DNA of 64,000 nt from Chamaecrista fasciculata. Its lineage: Eukaryota > Streptophyta > Magnoliopsida > Fabales > Fabaceae. The notes beneath the pieces were generated by a model, which had not been told where the DNA came from, did no database searches, and saw nothing but the letters and a program-made list of their open reading frames with translations. A program made the position numbers and the translations under genes. Below are positions 1 through 12,562 of the stretch, in pieces (the stretch's first letter is position 1; every line of letters starts with the position of its first letter). The stretch covers positions 226,692-290,691 of the forward strand of contig QANZ01005809.1 of assembly GCA_003254925.1 (NCBI GenBank), in the 5' to 3' direction.

Positions 1-55
1 TAGTAGTTGAGAGATGCCTCAACGCTAATCCTTTTTTCTTGTCATATATAATTAT

Positions 56-444
56 GGGGTAAATTCTACTTTGGCACTTTGTTCTATGGACCAATTTCAT
101 TTTGGTATCATGTTTTTTCAAAAGTGACATTTTGGTACCCTGTTCTTTAAAAAATGTCATTTTGGTACCCTGTTCTTTCAAAAGTGACATTTTGGTATTC
201 TGTTCTTTGGACCAATTTCACTTTGGTACCCTGTTCTTTCATTATTTGTTACCCTATTCTATTTTTTTTTTGTACCAAAGTGAAATTGGTCCAAAGAACA
301 TGGTACCAAAATATCACTTTTGAAAGAACAGGGTACCAAAATGACATTTTTGAAAGAACATGGTATCAAAGTGTCACTTTTGAAAGAACAGTGTACCAAA
401 GTGAAATTGATCCATAAAACAGGGTACCAAAGTGAAATTTACCC
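56..444. mobile_element. Foldback MITE with 8-bp TSD
   Basis: The 389-bp element begins GGGGTAAATT and ends AATTTACCC, and its halves are near reverse complements. Each arm repeats a unit of about 31 bp with the core GGTACCCTGTTCTTT. ATAATTAT flanks it at 48-55 and 445-452, an 8-bp TSD of hAT type, although that word is itself AT-rich. There is no coding capacity; short ORFs across it are products of the repeats. The inverted repeat and TSD are seen; the superfamily is inferred. Confidence 0.75.
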
Positions 445-630
445 ATAATTATATATAGCACATATCGTAGTTACTAGTCCTTTAATTTTTATACTTCTAA
501 TAATATATTTTCTGAATAATGAAAATATACTATTTAGTCCCTAAATAATTACAAGCATCAATTATTTAGTTCCTAGAGCCATTTTCAATTACTTATGACG
601 TAATTGTTAAATACACATGTATAATTACTA

Positions 631-1362
631 CTTAGGAAGTATAGACACGGACACGTCAACACGTCAAATTCTTAATTTTACAGGACACGACACGGCATAT
701 ATATAATATATAATATAATATATTATGATTTCAAGAAGAGACAAAATGAAAATAATTAAAAATTCATAAATACTAATAAAAAATTTAAAAATTGCAACTG
801 ATGTCGTATATATGTATATTCGTACTCCATATTTAAAAATTCATAAATGGAGTATTCTTTCTATGCAATACCAAATTATGTACTAGAATCTAATAGGCAT
901 ATATAAGTAAATAAGCATAATATTTCTTGAAGAATCTAACTGAAAAGTCATCTAAAGATCAACTTCATTTTGTCCTCCAGTATTATTGTTGCCTTCATTA
1001 GTAAATATAACCCCCCAACTTCGGTTCATCAAACAATGATGAGTGATGATGAACGACAATGCCCAATAGTGCATGATAGTGAACGACGACGAATGGCAAT
1101 GAACAACGGTGAGCAAAAGTTGTCGAGATAGTTTTGTCGAAAACGATATGAGAAAACCCAAAATTGTTTTTCTAGGTTAAAAATTTTACATTTAAGAGGA
1201 AGTTGGGTCCAAGCCGTGTCCAGTTGTGTCCAAGCCGTGTCCAACCGTGTCCAAGCCATATCCGAGCTGCTAGAAGCCACTAAAATATCCCGACATGCCG
1301 AAACACGTGTCCGTGTCCGACATGCCGACACGCCATTGAAATGGTGTGTCCATGCTTCTTAG
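631..1362. mobile_element. TIR element with GTGTCC-rich ends
   Basis: The left end reads CTTAGGAAGTATAGACACGG; the right end, reverse-complemented, reads CTAAGAAGCATGGACAC. ATTACTA flanks both sides (624-630 and 1363-1369). The right third is rich in GTGTCC and CCGTGTCC words, echoed at the left end by ACACGGACACG. I see no transposase. It resembles a non-autonomous DNA transposon; a 7-bp TSD does not fix the superfamily (possibly hAT with one decayed base). Confidence 0.6.
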
Positions 1363-1369
1363 ATTACTA

Positions 1370-2793
1370 TTAAATGTCACATACTAATATCAAATATACA
1401 AAAAATGATAAGAATCTTCACAATGACTCTTAGTCTCAGTCTCCGTTACTTTTTCTAATTTTTGTAATCGAAGTAGTTAGGATTCAAGAATACTATCACA
1501 AATGTAGTTCATCTTTTGTCTTTTTTTCTTCCTCCAAATATGAATTACAAATGTGAAAAAAAATGATTTCAATGAGTCTAAGACTGAGTCTCACCGTTCT
1601 TATCAATCTAAAACTAATGAATGTATAGAATCTATATAGTGCCATATAACAAAGCTACATCGATAAACATATTAGCTAACAGATAATATTTGATGGACTA
1701 AATAATGACCATTGTAATAAATTAAGGACCAAATAATAAATTTTTTCAATAAGATTTAATATCCTAGCTATAACCTATCCTAAAGATCATCCCTAGCTAG
1801 TATACTAATCAAACAAAAAAGTTAAATATTTGTATATATTTCTTTTAAAAAAATGTGGAGAACAGTTACTTTTTAGGCACATATGACTGACTTAGCATCA
1901 ATACAATGACAGGTGGATTTAGAGAAAAAAATTTATTCCAAATAGGTCAGCGTTGAGGTCCTAGTTCTTACACATCATCTACTTCTATATACATTAAATA
2001 AGCTGAAGGAATTTGATTCTTCTTTTATCAAAATGATCTGTGGCTTTTCATAGCACTTAAATGGAAAATTCAAAATTGAATTCACAAAGGATCTCTTGAC
2101 GGTAGGAAGGGGAAGATGAAAAATCAAGATTCTTAATGAACAGAATATATAGAACTAATACCAACTTTCTCCACAATATGGACACTGAAACCCTTTCTAA
2201 TTAATACATAAAGATTAATCATTAATATATATATGGTCACTTCATCATATACAGATATTAACATTCAAAGAAACTTTAATGGGGACATGTTTTTGTGTAC
2301 ATGTTTTCCAAAAAGCTGAGAGAATTCTGTCTAGCTCTATCAGCATTATATTGGAGAATATCTCTGATCAAGAGGGAGGTCAGAAAGCGGACACCTAAAA
2401 TTAAATGACCTAATTAAGCATAAACTACAGTTTAATTACTCCAAAATATCTGGGGGCACCACTCTCAAATAGCAATTAATGATTTTTGGCGTCCAAATTA
2501 AATTATATTTTGTTATCTTTTGGATGTATTCAAATTATACAAGATAAAATGCTCCAAAATATCTGGGGTGATTGTTAAACTAATTTCTCTTTTTTTTTGT
2601 TGCCCAAGATATCTCCAATTCGATAGGTCAAAGATTGATCCTTCGCGAATTTGAGCTCCATTTAAGAGTCTGTCGCTGGCCAATTAAAAATGAGTTCTCC
2701 TTTATCTACATGATAAATTATTAACTTATGATAACTTATGCTAAACACATTTAATATATGTGACATCCCCTTAACATATATTTTTGTAACTAA
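1370..2793. other. AT-rich intergenic DNA
   Basis: No gene, RNA or bounded repeat is recognised here. All reading frames are short and interrupted. Confidence 0.6.
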
Positions 2794-2802
2794 TTGAATT
2801 TT

Positions 2803-2963
2803 GGCTAAAGTTCACTTTTGGTCCCATAACTTTGGCAAAGGTCTCAATTTGGTCCCATAACTTTTTTTGTTGCAATTTTTGTCTCATAACTTTTGAAAAT
2901 GTTTCACCGTTTTGGTCCCAAGCTGATTTCTATCAATTATCTACCGTTAAATCCACTTTGGAC
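2803..2963. mobile_element. Internally deleted MULE-type MITE, family F1
   Basis: It begins GGCTAAAGTTCACTTTTGG and ends CACTTTGGAC, an imperfect inverted repeat. It is bounded by TTGAATTTT at 2794-2802 and 2964-2972, a perfect 9-bp TSD as made by Mutator-like transposases. The body repeats TTTGGTCCCATAACTTT, shared with 22589-22986 and 24173-24526. At 161 bp it is less than half the length of the 398-bp copy, so most of one arm is deleted. Confidence 0.8.
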
Positions 2964-3312
2964 TTGAATTTTAATGTAGTCATTATATTACTCTACATTT
3001 TTGCTAACTTAGGTGAAGGGGACCCATAAGGGGAGCACATGCACTCTCCTTATAGGTTTCAAGTGCTAGGAGTTTGGCTCGAGAATTCACCAGAGTTATA
3101 TAATACAATATTCATGGAAAGATTAATTTATAATTAGTCATAAATTCTTAAAAATTAAATAAAACATTTCAAAAAAAAATAATAGAACTAGAATGACAAT
3201 AATGTTCATATAATTTAAAAACTGAAAAATATTCTACTATTATTTATGCTGTATGTTTTGTGAGAGTCTGCACAAAAAGAGAAATTTTACAGGATATGAT
3301 GATTCACAAACA

Positions 3313-3433
3313 GGCCAAAGTCCTATTTTGGTCCTCCAGTTACATCAAGGACCTTTTTTCTCTGTAATAGAACCAAAATGTAAAAAAGAAGAAATATTTG
3401 GGGGTTTTAGTTTATTTTACACAAAAAAACACA

Positions 3434-3508
<75 letters not shown>

Positions 3509-3804
3509 CGCTGCATTGTATTTCTTCTTTTGTGTAAAATAAACTAAAACCCCTAAGTATTTCTTCTTTCTTACATTTTAGTTCTATTAAAAAAAAAGGT
3601 CTTTGATGTAAAGAATTTAAATTTTTAGGAGTTAAAAATCAATTTTATCTTTTTTTAACGGAAAAATGAATGGAAACTGTTAGAGGGACCAACTTTGTCA
3701 AATTTTACATAACTGGTTGCCCAATATGGAACGAAAAGTAACTGGGGGACCAATTTGGAAAACTGAGCATAACTGGAGGACCAAATTAAAATAAGACTTT
3801 GGCC
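3313..3804. mobile_element. Foldback MITE with 9-bp TSD
   Basis: This 492-bp palindromic element has ends GGCCAAAGTC and GACTTTGGCC. The inner arms also pair, for example GGGGTTTTAGTTTATTTTAC near 3401 with its complement near 3533-3552. The flanks TCACAAACA (3304-3312) and TCACAAATA (3805-3813) are a 9-bp TSD with one mismatch. It carries a CT/CA microsatellite at its centre. The design (TTTGGTCC words, 9-bp TSD) resembles family F1 but the sequence differs. Confidence 0.8.
3436..3508. repeat. (CT)n(CA)n compound microsatellite
   Basis: About 25 CT units are followed by about 11 CA units, in the loop region of the MITE at 3313-3804. It is likely to vary in length between individuals. Confidence 0.95.
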
Positions 3805-3813
3805 TCACAAATA

Positions 3814-5174
3814 ACAACTATATTTCATAATATACCCAAAAAGTACAAACTAATTAACAGAACGGCCTCAAAAACCAAAATTTAGATTTTAGACCACGTC
3901 AATGAGGAACCATCTTCTCTAATGAACTATAAATTAAAGTGCTACTTTTCAACATTAAGAAACTATTTGTAATTAATACTAAAACCTATATTCTTTAAAA
4001 TTAAATAATTACATTTAACTGAGTTTTATGACAATCATTCTCATCAACCTAGAGTATAAAAAATTCTCTTTCAACTTAAACTAGAATAAAGTCAAGTGAT
4101 GATAGTACAAGTAGACCATACTTTGAGGTATGAATGGTCATAATTTTTAAGGAATTAAAACGATCATGCGTCAACGTGACTCATTATATATGTTCAAATT
4201 AACCATATAAATCTTTGAGTATGCTCCTCGATGAATTAAAATTTAAAAGATATTAGTGTAATGAACTAAACAGTAGTTTTAGTGCCTCGCCTAAATCACT
4301 TCAACAACTTTTAAAAAATCTTACACTGTGAATATAAATATATATAGAGTAAATTAAGATTCCATAAGTGATTTCACTACAAATTAAACGTGTAAGTAAA
4401 TCCCTAGCTAGAGTCCAATCATAATAAAGTATAGTAAACATAATAGTGTGTCTTCTGATGTAAGAAATGCATTAAGGTTTAGGATCAAGAAGACACATAC
4501 GCCACTCCGAAAATCAAAACCAAAGACAAAGAATTGCACGCACGTACAGAAAAATCACTTATATAATTTGTTCCATCAATTAACAATGACCCTATAATTA
4601 GCTAAGGCCACAATGTGACATATATATAAACACATATGCATGATGATATATTGAAGGCTATTTTTTCTTTGGAAACTATGTATATTCTCCGTTAATCTGT
4701 ATAACAGTCTATGTAAAAATTAAATATATAAGTTATAATTATTGTGTTTGTATATATATATATATATGATATATATGATTACTTTAGTGGTTAAATGAGG
4801 GTCATTNATCTTTAAATTAAAGCTGAACTATGTGCATTTTGTGCCATTAAAATCATCTATAGTGTTAGTGGTCATTGTTGATCTCATGAATTGAAGCTGC
4901 CACTCACACCAGAAAACCCTAAATGCTCTCAACGTTTTTTCACAAAGTTGCTAGCTCTATATAGGAATGAATATATATATATATATATAATTTATATATT
5001 TGTATGATTCTATTGATCATGTATGGGCGACAAAGTTAGTAGTCTATGAACTAATATGAGCTGTATATATATAGGAGTTGACTTCAACATGATTTATAGT
5101 GAAAATCAATTAACATGTAACTTTATGAATGTGTTAGTTTAATAATGATGGAAAAGAAATTTAATTAGTTTAAT
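3814..5174. other. AT-rich intergenic DNA
   Basis: No gene is recognised. There are short (TA)n runs near 4750-4768 and 4972-4989 and one ambiguous base at 4807. Confidence 0.6.
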
Positions 5175-5404
5175 TTCAAGAAAATTTTTTCGTACGGCAA
5201 TAAGATCCGCTCTATTGTGTGGTATTGAATGTTGGGCGATAAAATGATAGTATGAGCAAAAATTCAATGTGACTGAGATGAGAAGGTTTCATTGGATGTG
5301 TGGTCATACTATTAAGGATAAGATCGGGAATGAGGTTGTTAGACAAAATGCACAAGGAGATCTTAGAGGTGGGGGTGAATAGGATCAGAAAACTTTTTCG
5401 CAAA

Positions 5405-5650
5405 CTGTTAAGGAGTTCCTTATATAAAAGCAGTTCCTTACTGAAAGTTCACTTCCTTAACCAGAGGGTTTAATAAAAGTCAGTTCCTTTACAGAAGAAC
5501 TTCAGTTCCTTCACGAAAACGTTCAGTTCCTTAACAAAGCTTTCAGTTCCTTCAGTGAGTAATTTGCTTCCTTAGAAACAGTTCAATTCCTCTAAGAAAA
5601 CTCGTTTCCTTGAAAAACAGTTTTATCTCCTTAACAACAGTTTTATCAAA
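5405..5650. repeat. Degenerate short tandem repeats with GTTCCTT core
   Basis: GTTCCTT or a close variant (CTTCCTT, TTTCCTT, GTTCCTC) recurs about every 15-25 bp across some 240 bp within solo LTR A. This looks like an old, diverged tandem array in the LTR. Confidence 0.7.
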
Positions 5651-5787
5651 ACCTTTTCAAAACTTAACTCAAATATAAATTGCAGAATAATAAAGAGTTA
5701 AGAGAGAGAGATGACACCATAGATTTATACTGGTTCAGAATAAGATACTAGTCCTCATAAAAGGCTTTTCTCTTAAACCTACGTCCA

Positions 5788-8700
5788 TGTTGGAGATTGT
5801 GCCTTAGGGCCAATCATTTTATAAATATGTTGTGAACATATTGATTAATTTATGGAGATAAATTAATGGTTATCATATTATTAGCATGTTTACTATGATA
5901 ACAGTCCGTGATTAATTATGAGATAATTAATCTAAACCGTCCCTGGTCGCTCATTCAAGTGGGAACTTGAAATGAACTAAGACCAGCATGACCTCGGTGC
6001 ATAGAGATGCATGCACTAGATGCTGGTACGAGAGTCATGGTGCAATTACGTAAGGGGTTACGAGTTGCTGGACTGACCCGGAGAGTCCTGCATGGGTTTA
6101 GTCATCAACTTGCCTCTCCTGTACACCTGTCACGATGCCTTAGACCTGAGGTCATCATTATTCCGGCGTTGCAGTTGTCAGACTTTGGCTTAGTCTAACG
6201 TTGCCCGTAACAGGGTAGCCATAAGGGCTAAGTACGGGTCTGGTTGATTGCCGTGCTGAGGAATGTGGATTGGCCAAGATGGGATTTTGTCCCTCATTAA
6301 ATGAGAGATATCTAACTGGCGCCCTCGATGAGTCTGTCCAAGGAAATGCGTGGCCACGCTGGTAAATGGGACTTACTCAGGAAATCGAGAAAGTTGAGGT
6401 TTGGATTATGGATGACTTTCCTGTGCCTAATCCATGACTAAGATATCGTGTGACAAAAGGGTCTTTGACAAGGTGGTACTAAGGTTAAGTCGGTTTTGGT
6501 AAAAACGATAACTCACGTGTTTTGGATAGTCGTGATGGCTTGCTAGAGTCCGCTGATCACGACTTGTAGGTCATGGAGATGACTTGCTGCCAACTTCACG
6601 TGGGGCCTGCTGGGTCACACACGAGCAGGAACAGGACACCGTTTAAAAGGGACACGAATTAGGGTTAATTCGTGGGTCACTCCGGTGGCACGATTTAAGA
6701 CAGCAAAAATGTCTGGGACATTATGTTGGGAAATCCCCGGGGAAAACACGCAGCGGAAGCAAACAGTAAATAAAAAAAAAACTTGCGCTCCCCAGGAAAA
6801 TCCAACCCTGAGATCCGCTAGTTGAATTTAAAACCAGATATGAAAAGTGTTATACCTCAAGCTTTCAATCGGATGGTTGAACTTTGTGAGTCTAGAAGTC
6901 CGTTTGCACGTCCTTCCTCCACCGGTAATCCACACGAACAGTTTGTCGAACACCAAGGTGCTAGCCTTCTGCTCCTTTCTCCAAAGGAACCGGGAACTGA
7001 ATCTACAATTGTTGAACTTCAAGAACTCCTTCTTGAATTCAGGCTAGGTGGCGCAACCATGGAGAAGACAACAACAAAACTCCTTTTGTTTTTTCTTCTC
7101 TCAAAACCCTAACAGTACCACAACTCGAATTTCTCACTAACTCTTAGGAAAATTCGAATTCTCTCTCTCTAGAAAGCTAAGTGGCGATTTTTCCTCTCTC
7201 TCTACTGGGAGGAAGACAAAATCAATTGTGAGCTAGGGTTAGGCATGTGTGTGTCTCAAATAGGCGCCTAGCACCTTAAATATACATGTATATAATTATT
7301 TTTTAGAGCATTATTATAATTCCAAATTATAATAATATGGCTTTCATGAATTGAATTTCAAATTATAATATTACCATAATATTAAATTTAAATTCAAATC
7401 GTAATCTTAGAGAATCAATTTGGGAGATCAAATCTCCCCAAATCTTCACTAAGCATGGCACCATCTTGCTCCTATTATCCTTGGAATTTTATAAATCAAA
7501 AACCTTTCTAACTCTTAGGAAGTCATGATTCTCCAAAGATCCTGTTTTGAGATCTCACCAAATCTTTTGAATTCAAATCTTTTGATATCTCTATCAAATC
7601 TTTTGAATTCAAATTCATGACTTTAAATTAATAAAACATTTTTATTAATAAAAAGGCCATAAGAGGCGCCACCCTCTCAACAATATTGGGGAATTTTATA
7701 ATTCAATAATCTCCTAACTTTTAGGAAACTTATCTGAATTATTTTCCCTAATATTTTAAATTGTAAATAATTAATCCCTATTAATTATTTAACAATTATT
7801 ATATTTAAATTTGTCTCACAAATTTAAATACTTCTCAATTGTAGATCAATTAAGACAAGACCTAATGTCCCAGACATTTCCTCTGTGTCTTAAATCGTGT
7901 CACCGGAGTGACCCACGAATTAACCCTAATTCGCGTCCCTTTAAGCGGTGTTCTAATCCTGCTCGTGTGTTACCCAGCAGGCCCCACGTGAAGTTGGCAG
8001 TAGGTCATCCCTATGTCCTACAAGTCGTGAGCGGACTCTAGCAAGCCATCGCGACTACCCAAAACACGTGAGTGATCGTTTGTTACCAAAACCGATTTTA
8101 ACCTTCGTACCTCCTTGGCACCGACCCTATTGTTCTGCGATATCTTGGTTATGGATTAGGCACAGGAAAGTCATCCATGATCCAAACCTTTACTTTCTCG
8201 ATCTCCTTGAGTAAGTCCCTTATCCTAGCGTGGCCACGCATTTCCTGGACAGACTCATCGAGGGCGCCAGTAAGATATCTCCCAATTTAATGGGGAACAA
8301 AATCCCAATTTTGGTCAGTCCACATTCCTCAGCACGGCAATCAACCAAACCCGCACTTAGCCCTTATGGCTACCCTGCTACGGGCAACGTTAGACTAAGC
8401 CAAAGTCTGACAACTGCAACGCCGGAATAATGATGACCTCAGGTCTAAGGCGTCGTGACAGGTGTACAATTGAGGCAAGCTGATGACTAAACCTATGCAG
8501 GACTCTCCGGGTCAGTCCAGCAACTCGTAACCCCTTACGTAATTGCACCATGACTCTCGTTCCAGCATCTAGTGCGTGCATCCTTATGCACTGAGGTCAT
8601 GCTGATCTTAGTTCATTTTCGCTCCCACGAAAACAATCGATCAGGGACAGATTTAGATTAATTATCTCATAATTAATCACGGACTGTTATCATAGTAAAC

Positions 8701-9968
8701 ATGCTAATAATATGATAACCATTAATTTATCTCCATAAATTAATTGATATGTTCACAACATATCTAAAAATGATTGGCCCTAGGGCACAATCTCCAACAC
8801 ATTAAGTCTTGTCTTAATTAATCTACAGTTGTGAAGTATTTAAATTTGTGGGACAAATTTAAATATAATAATTGTTAAATGATTAATGGGGATTAATTAT
8901 TTACAATTAAAATATTAGGGAAATATAATTCAGATAAGGTTCCTAAAAGTTAGGAAATTATTGAATCATAAAAATCCCCTAATATTGGCATTAGGGTGGC
9001 GCCTCTTTTAGCATTTTAAATTAATAAAATTGTTTTATTAATTTAATTCATGAATTTGAATTCAAAAGATTTGATGGAGATATCAAAAGATTTGAATTCA
9101 AATAGATTTGATAAGATCTCAAATCAGGATCTTTGGAGAATCATGACTTCCTAAGAGTTAGGAATGTTTTTTATTTATAAAATTCCAAAGAATTCTTTAG
9201 AGAGCATGGCGCATGATTTGAGGATCCTGGAAGATTTGATTTTCCAATTTGATTCTCAAAAGATTATGATTTGAATTTAAATTAAATATTATGGTAATAT
9301 TATAATTTGAAATTCAATTCATGAAGCCATATTATTATAATTTGGAATTATAATAATGCTCTAAATATAATTATATATATATAGAAGTAGCCTAGGGCTA
9401 GGCGCCTAGTGCTAAACCATGAAAGAATTCATTTGTGCAACTTTCATCCTCCTTGTTGAGAGAGATAGAAAATCGCCACCTTCAAAACCCTAGCTTCCAA
9501 GTGAGGAAAATTTTGGTTCTCAAGAGTTGAGAGGGAAAAATTGAGTTTTCCTAAGGAGTTAGGAAACTCGATTTGAGATTACCAAAATTAGGGTTTGTGT
9601 GAGAAGGAAAGACAAGAAGGAGTTCTTGTGGGAAATCTCCATTGCGCCACTTTTGGATTTTGAATCAAGAAGGAGTTCTTGAGTTCAAATACACTGTAGA
9701 TTGGTCCCTGGTTCTTTTGGAGAAAAGAACGGAAGGCTAGCACCTTGGTGCCCGAGAAACTGTTCGTGTGGATCACTGGCAGAGAGAACGCTGAGAGTGG
9801 GCTCCTTGCACACACCTTGTACAACCAACCGATTGAAACTCGTGAGGTATACCACTATCTTAAAAGTTTTAAATTCTACTAGCGGATCCGTTCGAGAATT
9901 TTAGGACTTGGCGCGTTTTTTAATTTTATATTTGCTTCCGCTGCGTTAGGCGCCTAGAATTCCCAACA
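5788..9968 (+). mobile_element. Solo LTR B (Ty1/copia, plus), interrupted by another LTR B
   Basis: The ends are TGTTGGAGATTGTGCC and CTAGAATTCCCAACA. GTCCA flanks it at 5783-5787 and 9969-9973, a perfect 5-bp TSD. Removing 6724-8799 and one TSD copy leaves about 2.1 kb. Start and end match the 5' LTR of the copia element at 49356-51018, so it is the same family. There is no internal domain: a solo LTR left by LTR-LTR recombination. Long LTRs starting TGTTGGA and ending CCCAACA suggest the Angela lineage, with low confidence. Confidence 0.9.
6724..8799 (-). mobile_element. Solo LTR B' (same copia family, minus) inside LTR B
   Basis: It reads TGTTGGGAAATCC at 6724 and ends CACAATCTCCAACA at 8799, the reverse complement of an LTR B. 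CATTA lies at 6719-6723 and 8800-8804 as 5-bp TSD. It is 2076 bp with no internal domain. A 63-codon ORF starting MHALDAGTRVMVQLRKG (minus 8390-8581) has a near copy in the outer LTR (plus 6007-6198) only because the LTRs are homologous. Confidence 0.9.
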
Positions 9969-10932
9969 GTCCAGTCCCCAAGCACAAAGCAAGGGAGTTT
10001 TATATCACGGGCAAAACTAACCAATACAAGGATGTCCAACCTCTCCAAGGATAACCACAAACGGTTTTAAGGATCTTTTACAGTTTCCCCACAAATATCA
10101 TCACCGGGTAGTATCAAGGTTCCTATAACACTCCTCTTACGGTGCAACCACTCACGGATCACCCTAAGGTTTCACAACAACCGAGGAAGGCAACCTACCA
10201 CCACTAGGATAACGAACGAATCAATTTTCAAATCCCTAAGCCTCTTATATCAACCACACACGGCTCACCACTATAGGTTTCACGAAGGAGGGAACTTATA
10301 ACAAATAGAATGAGGTTTGAAAGGATTTGGGTTCTCTCACAAAGAGATGGATATCACACAGATAATTCCACTAAGGAATGATGCAACAAATGTAAGGAAT
10401 AGCTCTTTAACACTTAGCAGCTTGTAAAATGTCGTGTAGTCTCTAAACTTGTGCGTTTGGCTTCATCTTCATTATATAGTTGATGTACTAGGAAGCTCCA
10501 TAAGGAAATGATTTGAAGTTAAGCTCCAGCAGATACCAATTGATTTTATGGTCTTCAAATTTCGTGCTCATCATCATTTAACTTCCATATATGTTTGTTT
10601 TGCCAAGTAGGCAACTTTAAGGATTCAGCAGCAATGTGTCAGGATCTGCCCATCAGGATTTGAAATGTTTCCATATATAGACCATCGCATTAAATAAAAT
10701 ACTTAAGTTAGGAAACTAATTCCAATCACTTAAATTATATAATATGCAATTAATTAAATCAAATTAGAACATTCCTAAACAAGTAGCATATGTAATTATC
10801 ACAAAGATTAGAATTTAATATTTTCGCAATCAATCACGATTCTTTCCATATTTAGATCATTGCCTCAAATAAAATTATCATGTTAGGAAATTAATTCCCT
10901 TTAATGAATTCGCATATTAGACAACTATTTAA

Positions 10933-11919
10933 GGGTGTGTTTGGATTAGAAGTAGGTAATGAAATGATGATTTTATGTAATGAAATGGTAATGAGAAAAT
11001 TATGTAATGAAAATGTAATGAAAATGGTGTTTGGATTAGTTTGAGATGTAATGAAAAAAATAAGATGTGAAATTATGAAAAAGGGTATGTAATGATTGTG
11101 GTTGGTTGAAATAAATATATGGGTTTTTTTAAATTGTATAGGGGTAGAATTGATAATTGATAATGGAAATAGATAGAAATAAAAAAATAATATTTTGACT
11201 TTTTGGTTGTGGTGGTTATGAAATGAAATGGTAATGAAATTGTCTCGNNNNNNNNNNNNNNNNNNNNNNNNNNNNNNNNNNNNNNNNNNNNNNNNNNNNN
11301 NNNNNNNNNNNNNNNNNNNNNNNNNNNNNNNNNNNNNNNNNNNNNNNNNNNNNNNNNNNNNNNNNNNNNNNNNNNNNNNNNNNNNNNNNNNNNNNNNNNN
11401 NNNNNNNNNNNNNNNNNNNNNNNNNNNNNNNNNNNNNNNNNNNNNNNNNNNNNNNNNNNNNNNNNNNNNNNNNNNNNNNNNNNNNNNNNNNNNNNNNNNN
11501 NNNNNNNNNNNNNNNNNNNNNNNNNNNNNNNNNNNNNNNNNNNNNNNNNNNNNNNNNNNNNNNNNNNNNNNNNNNNNNNNNNNNNNNNNNNNNNNNNNNN
11601 NNNNNNNNNNNNNNNNNNNNNNATGAGTGGAGAGAGAAAGTTGTAAGTGTAATAAATGAGGGTATTGAAAATTACTATTTTGCTAAATAGTTTTTTTATA
11701 TTTGTATTAGAGTATAGGTAATTATAGGTATTTGAGTAGGGGTATGTTAGTAATTGGATATGAAATATGTAATGAAATGTGTTTGTAATGAAGTGATATT
11801 TTTGTAATGACTTTATAATTGGAAAACAAACACCTATATAGTACTGTAGCTTAAGTTATGTAATGAAAATGGGGATAATGAAAAGATAATGAAAAGATAT
11901 TGTTAAGCCAAACAGGCCC
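10933..11919. mobile_element. Tourist-like (PIF/Harbinger) element with assembly gap
   Basis: The left end GGGTGTGTTTGG and right end CCAAACAGGCCC are inverted repeats of the Tourist type, flanked by TAA at 10930-10932 and 11920-11922, the 3-bp target of PIF/Harbinger elements. The body is rich in GTAATGAAAT words. About 375 bp are unread. It is inserted in solo LTR A. Confidence 0.75.
11248..11622. other. Assembly gap
   Basis: A run of about 375 N, so a reading frame drawn through it has no meaning. Single ambiguous bases also occur at 4807, 20736 and 50127. Confidence 1.
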
Positions 11920-12562
11920 TAAATCATATATGAGCATTCCTAATCAGATAGCATGTGAATTAATTGATACAATCAAGCATTTAATAAAGCACAATCAATC
12001 AAGGATATTTCCATATATATAAGGATCTGATTATGAACACTTGCAAATAATGATTAAATCATTCCAAATCAATTTGCAACAGTCATATATCACATATTTA
12101 AGACATATTTCGAATCCATAATATTCCAGGAATAATAAAATATTTATTACAAAATTTTTGTAAATTATCAAAATAAAATCAGCGATAAAGGATATGCAAT
12201 CAGACTCTCGCGGATCCTTAAGGATATGAAACACAGAGGAGTTCCTTGATTTCCCAACAGAGGTCATCAAAGAGGAGGTTGGTGTGACACCTATAGTTGA
12301 GAAATTGGTCGAAATACGCCTTAAGTGGTTCGGGCATGTGCAAAGAAGACCTTTAGAGGCCCCGGTACGCAGAGTTGATCAAATGGTAGAAAATCTTATA
12401 ATCCGGGGACGGGGAAGACCAAAGAAAACTATCCAAGAAACTATCCGGAAAGATATATCTATCAACAATAACCTTACAATTGACATGTGCAAGGAAAGAA
12501 CACGTTGACGTCAGTTGATCCACATAGCCGACCCCACCTAGTGGGAAAAGGCTTCGGTTATT

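Larger units (their letters stand above)
5337..12259 (-). mobile_element. Solo LTR A (copia-like, minus), interrupted twice
   Basis: It starts TGTTAGAC and ends TTTCCCAACA, with GAGGT at 5332-5336 and 12260-12264 as 5-bp TSD. Without the nested LTR at 5788-9968 and the MITE at 10933-11919 about 1.75 kb remains, with no coding sequence, PBS or polypurine tract, so it fits a solo LTR. Near the left end the plus strand reads GGTGGGGGTGAATAGG and later TTTATACTGGTTCAG; the LTR at 13491-14672 has matching landmarks in opposite orientation (CAATTCACCCCCTCTTGG, GTGAACCACTATATA). The two LTRs look related; the lineage, perhaps Sirevirus-like, is not certain. Confidence 0.7.
5175..12562 (+). pseudogene. 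RTE-type LINE 3' fragment, split by a 6.9-kb insertion
   Basis: Two blocks, 5175-5336 and 12260-12562, join into one reading frame if 5337-12259 and one TSD copy are removed. The first encodes the region with ECWAIK, EMRRFHWMCGHTIKDKI and NEV; the second continues with EEVGVTPI, RLKWFGHVQRRP and RGRGRPKKT. This is the C-terminal end of the reverse transcriptase ORF of plant RTE-like non-LTR retrotransposons. The 3' end near GGCTTCGGTTATTGTTGTG matches the TTG-rich end usual for this group. Two stops follow WAIK. It is 5'-truncated and dead; the element start is approximate. Confidence 0.8.

Noticed and set aside
6007-6198. 63-codon frame MHALDAGTRVMV..., also at 8390-8581 (minus)
   Set aside because: Present twice because both are copies of LTR B; the matching place in the LTR at 49356 has a frame change (AAGGTGG for AAGGGG). 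No sign of a protein.
5788-9968. A complete copia element instead of nested solo LTRs
   Set aside because: There is no PBS, gag or pol between the LTR parts; the middle is a full inverted LTR with its own TSD.
11228-11626. 132-codon plus-strand frame
   Set aside because: It runs almost wholly through the assembly gap of N bases.
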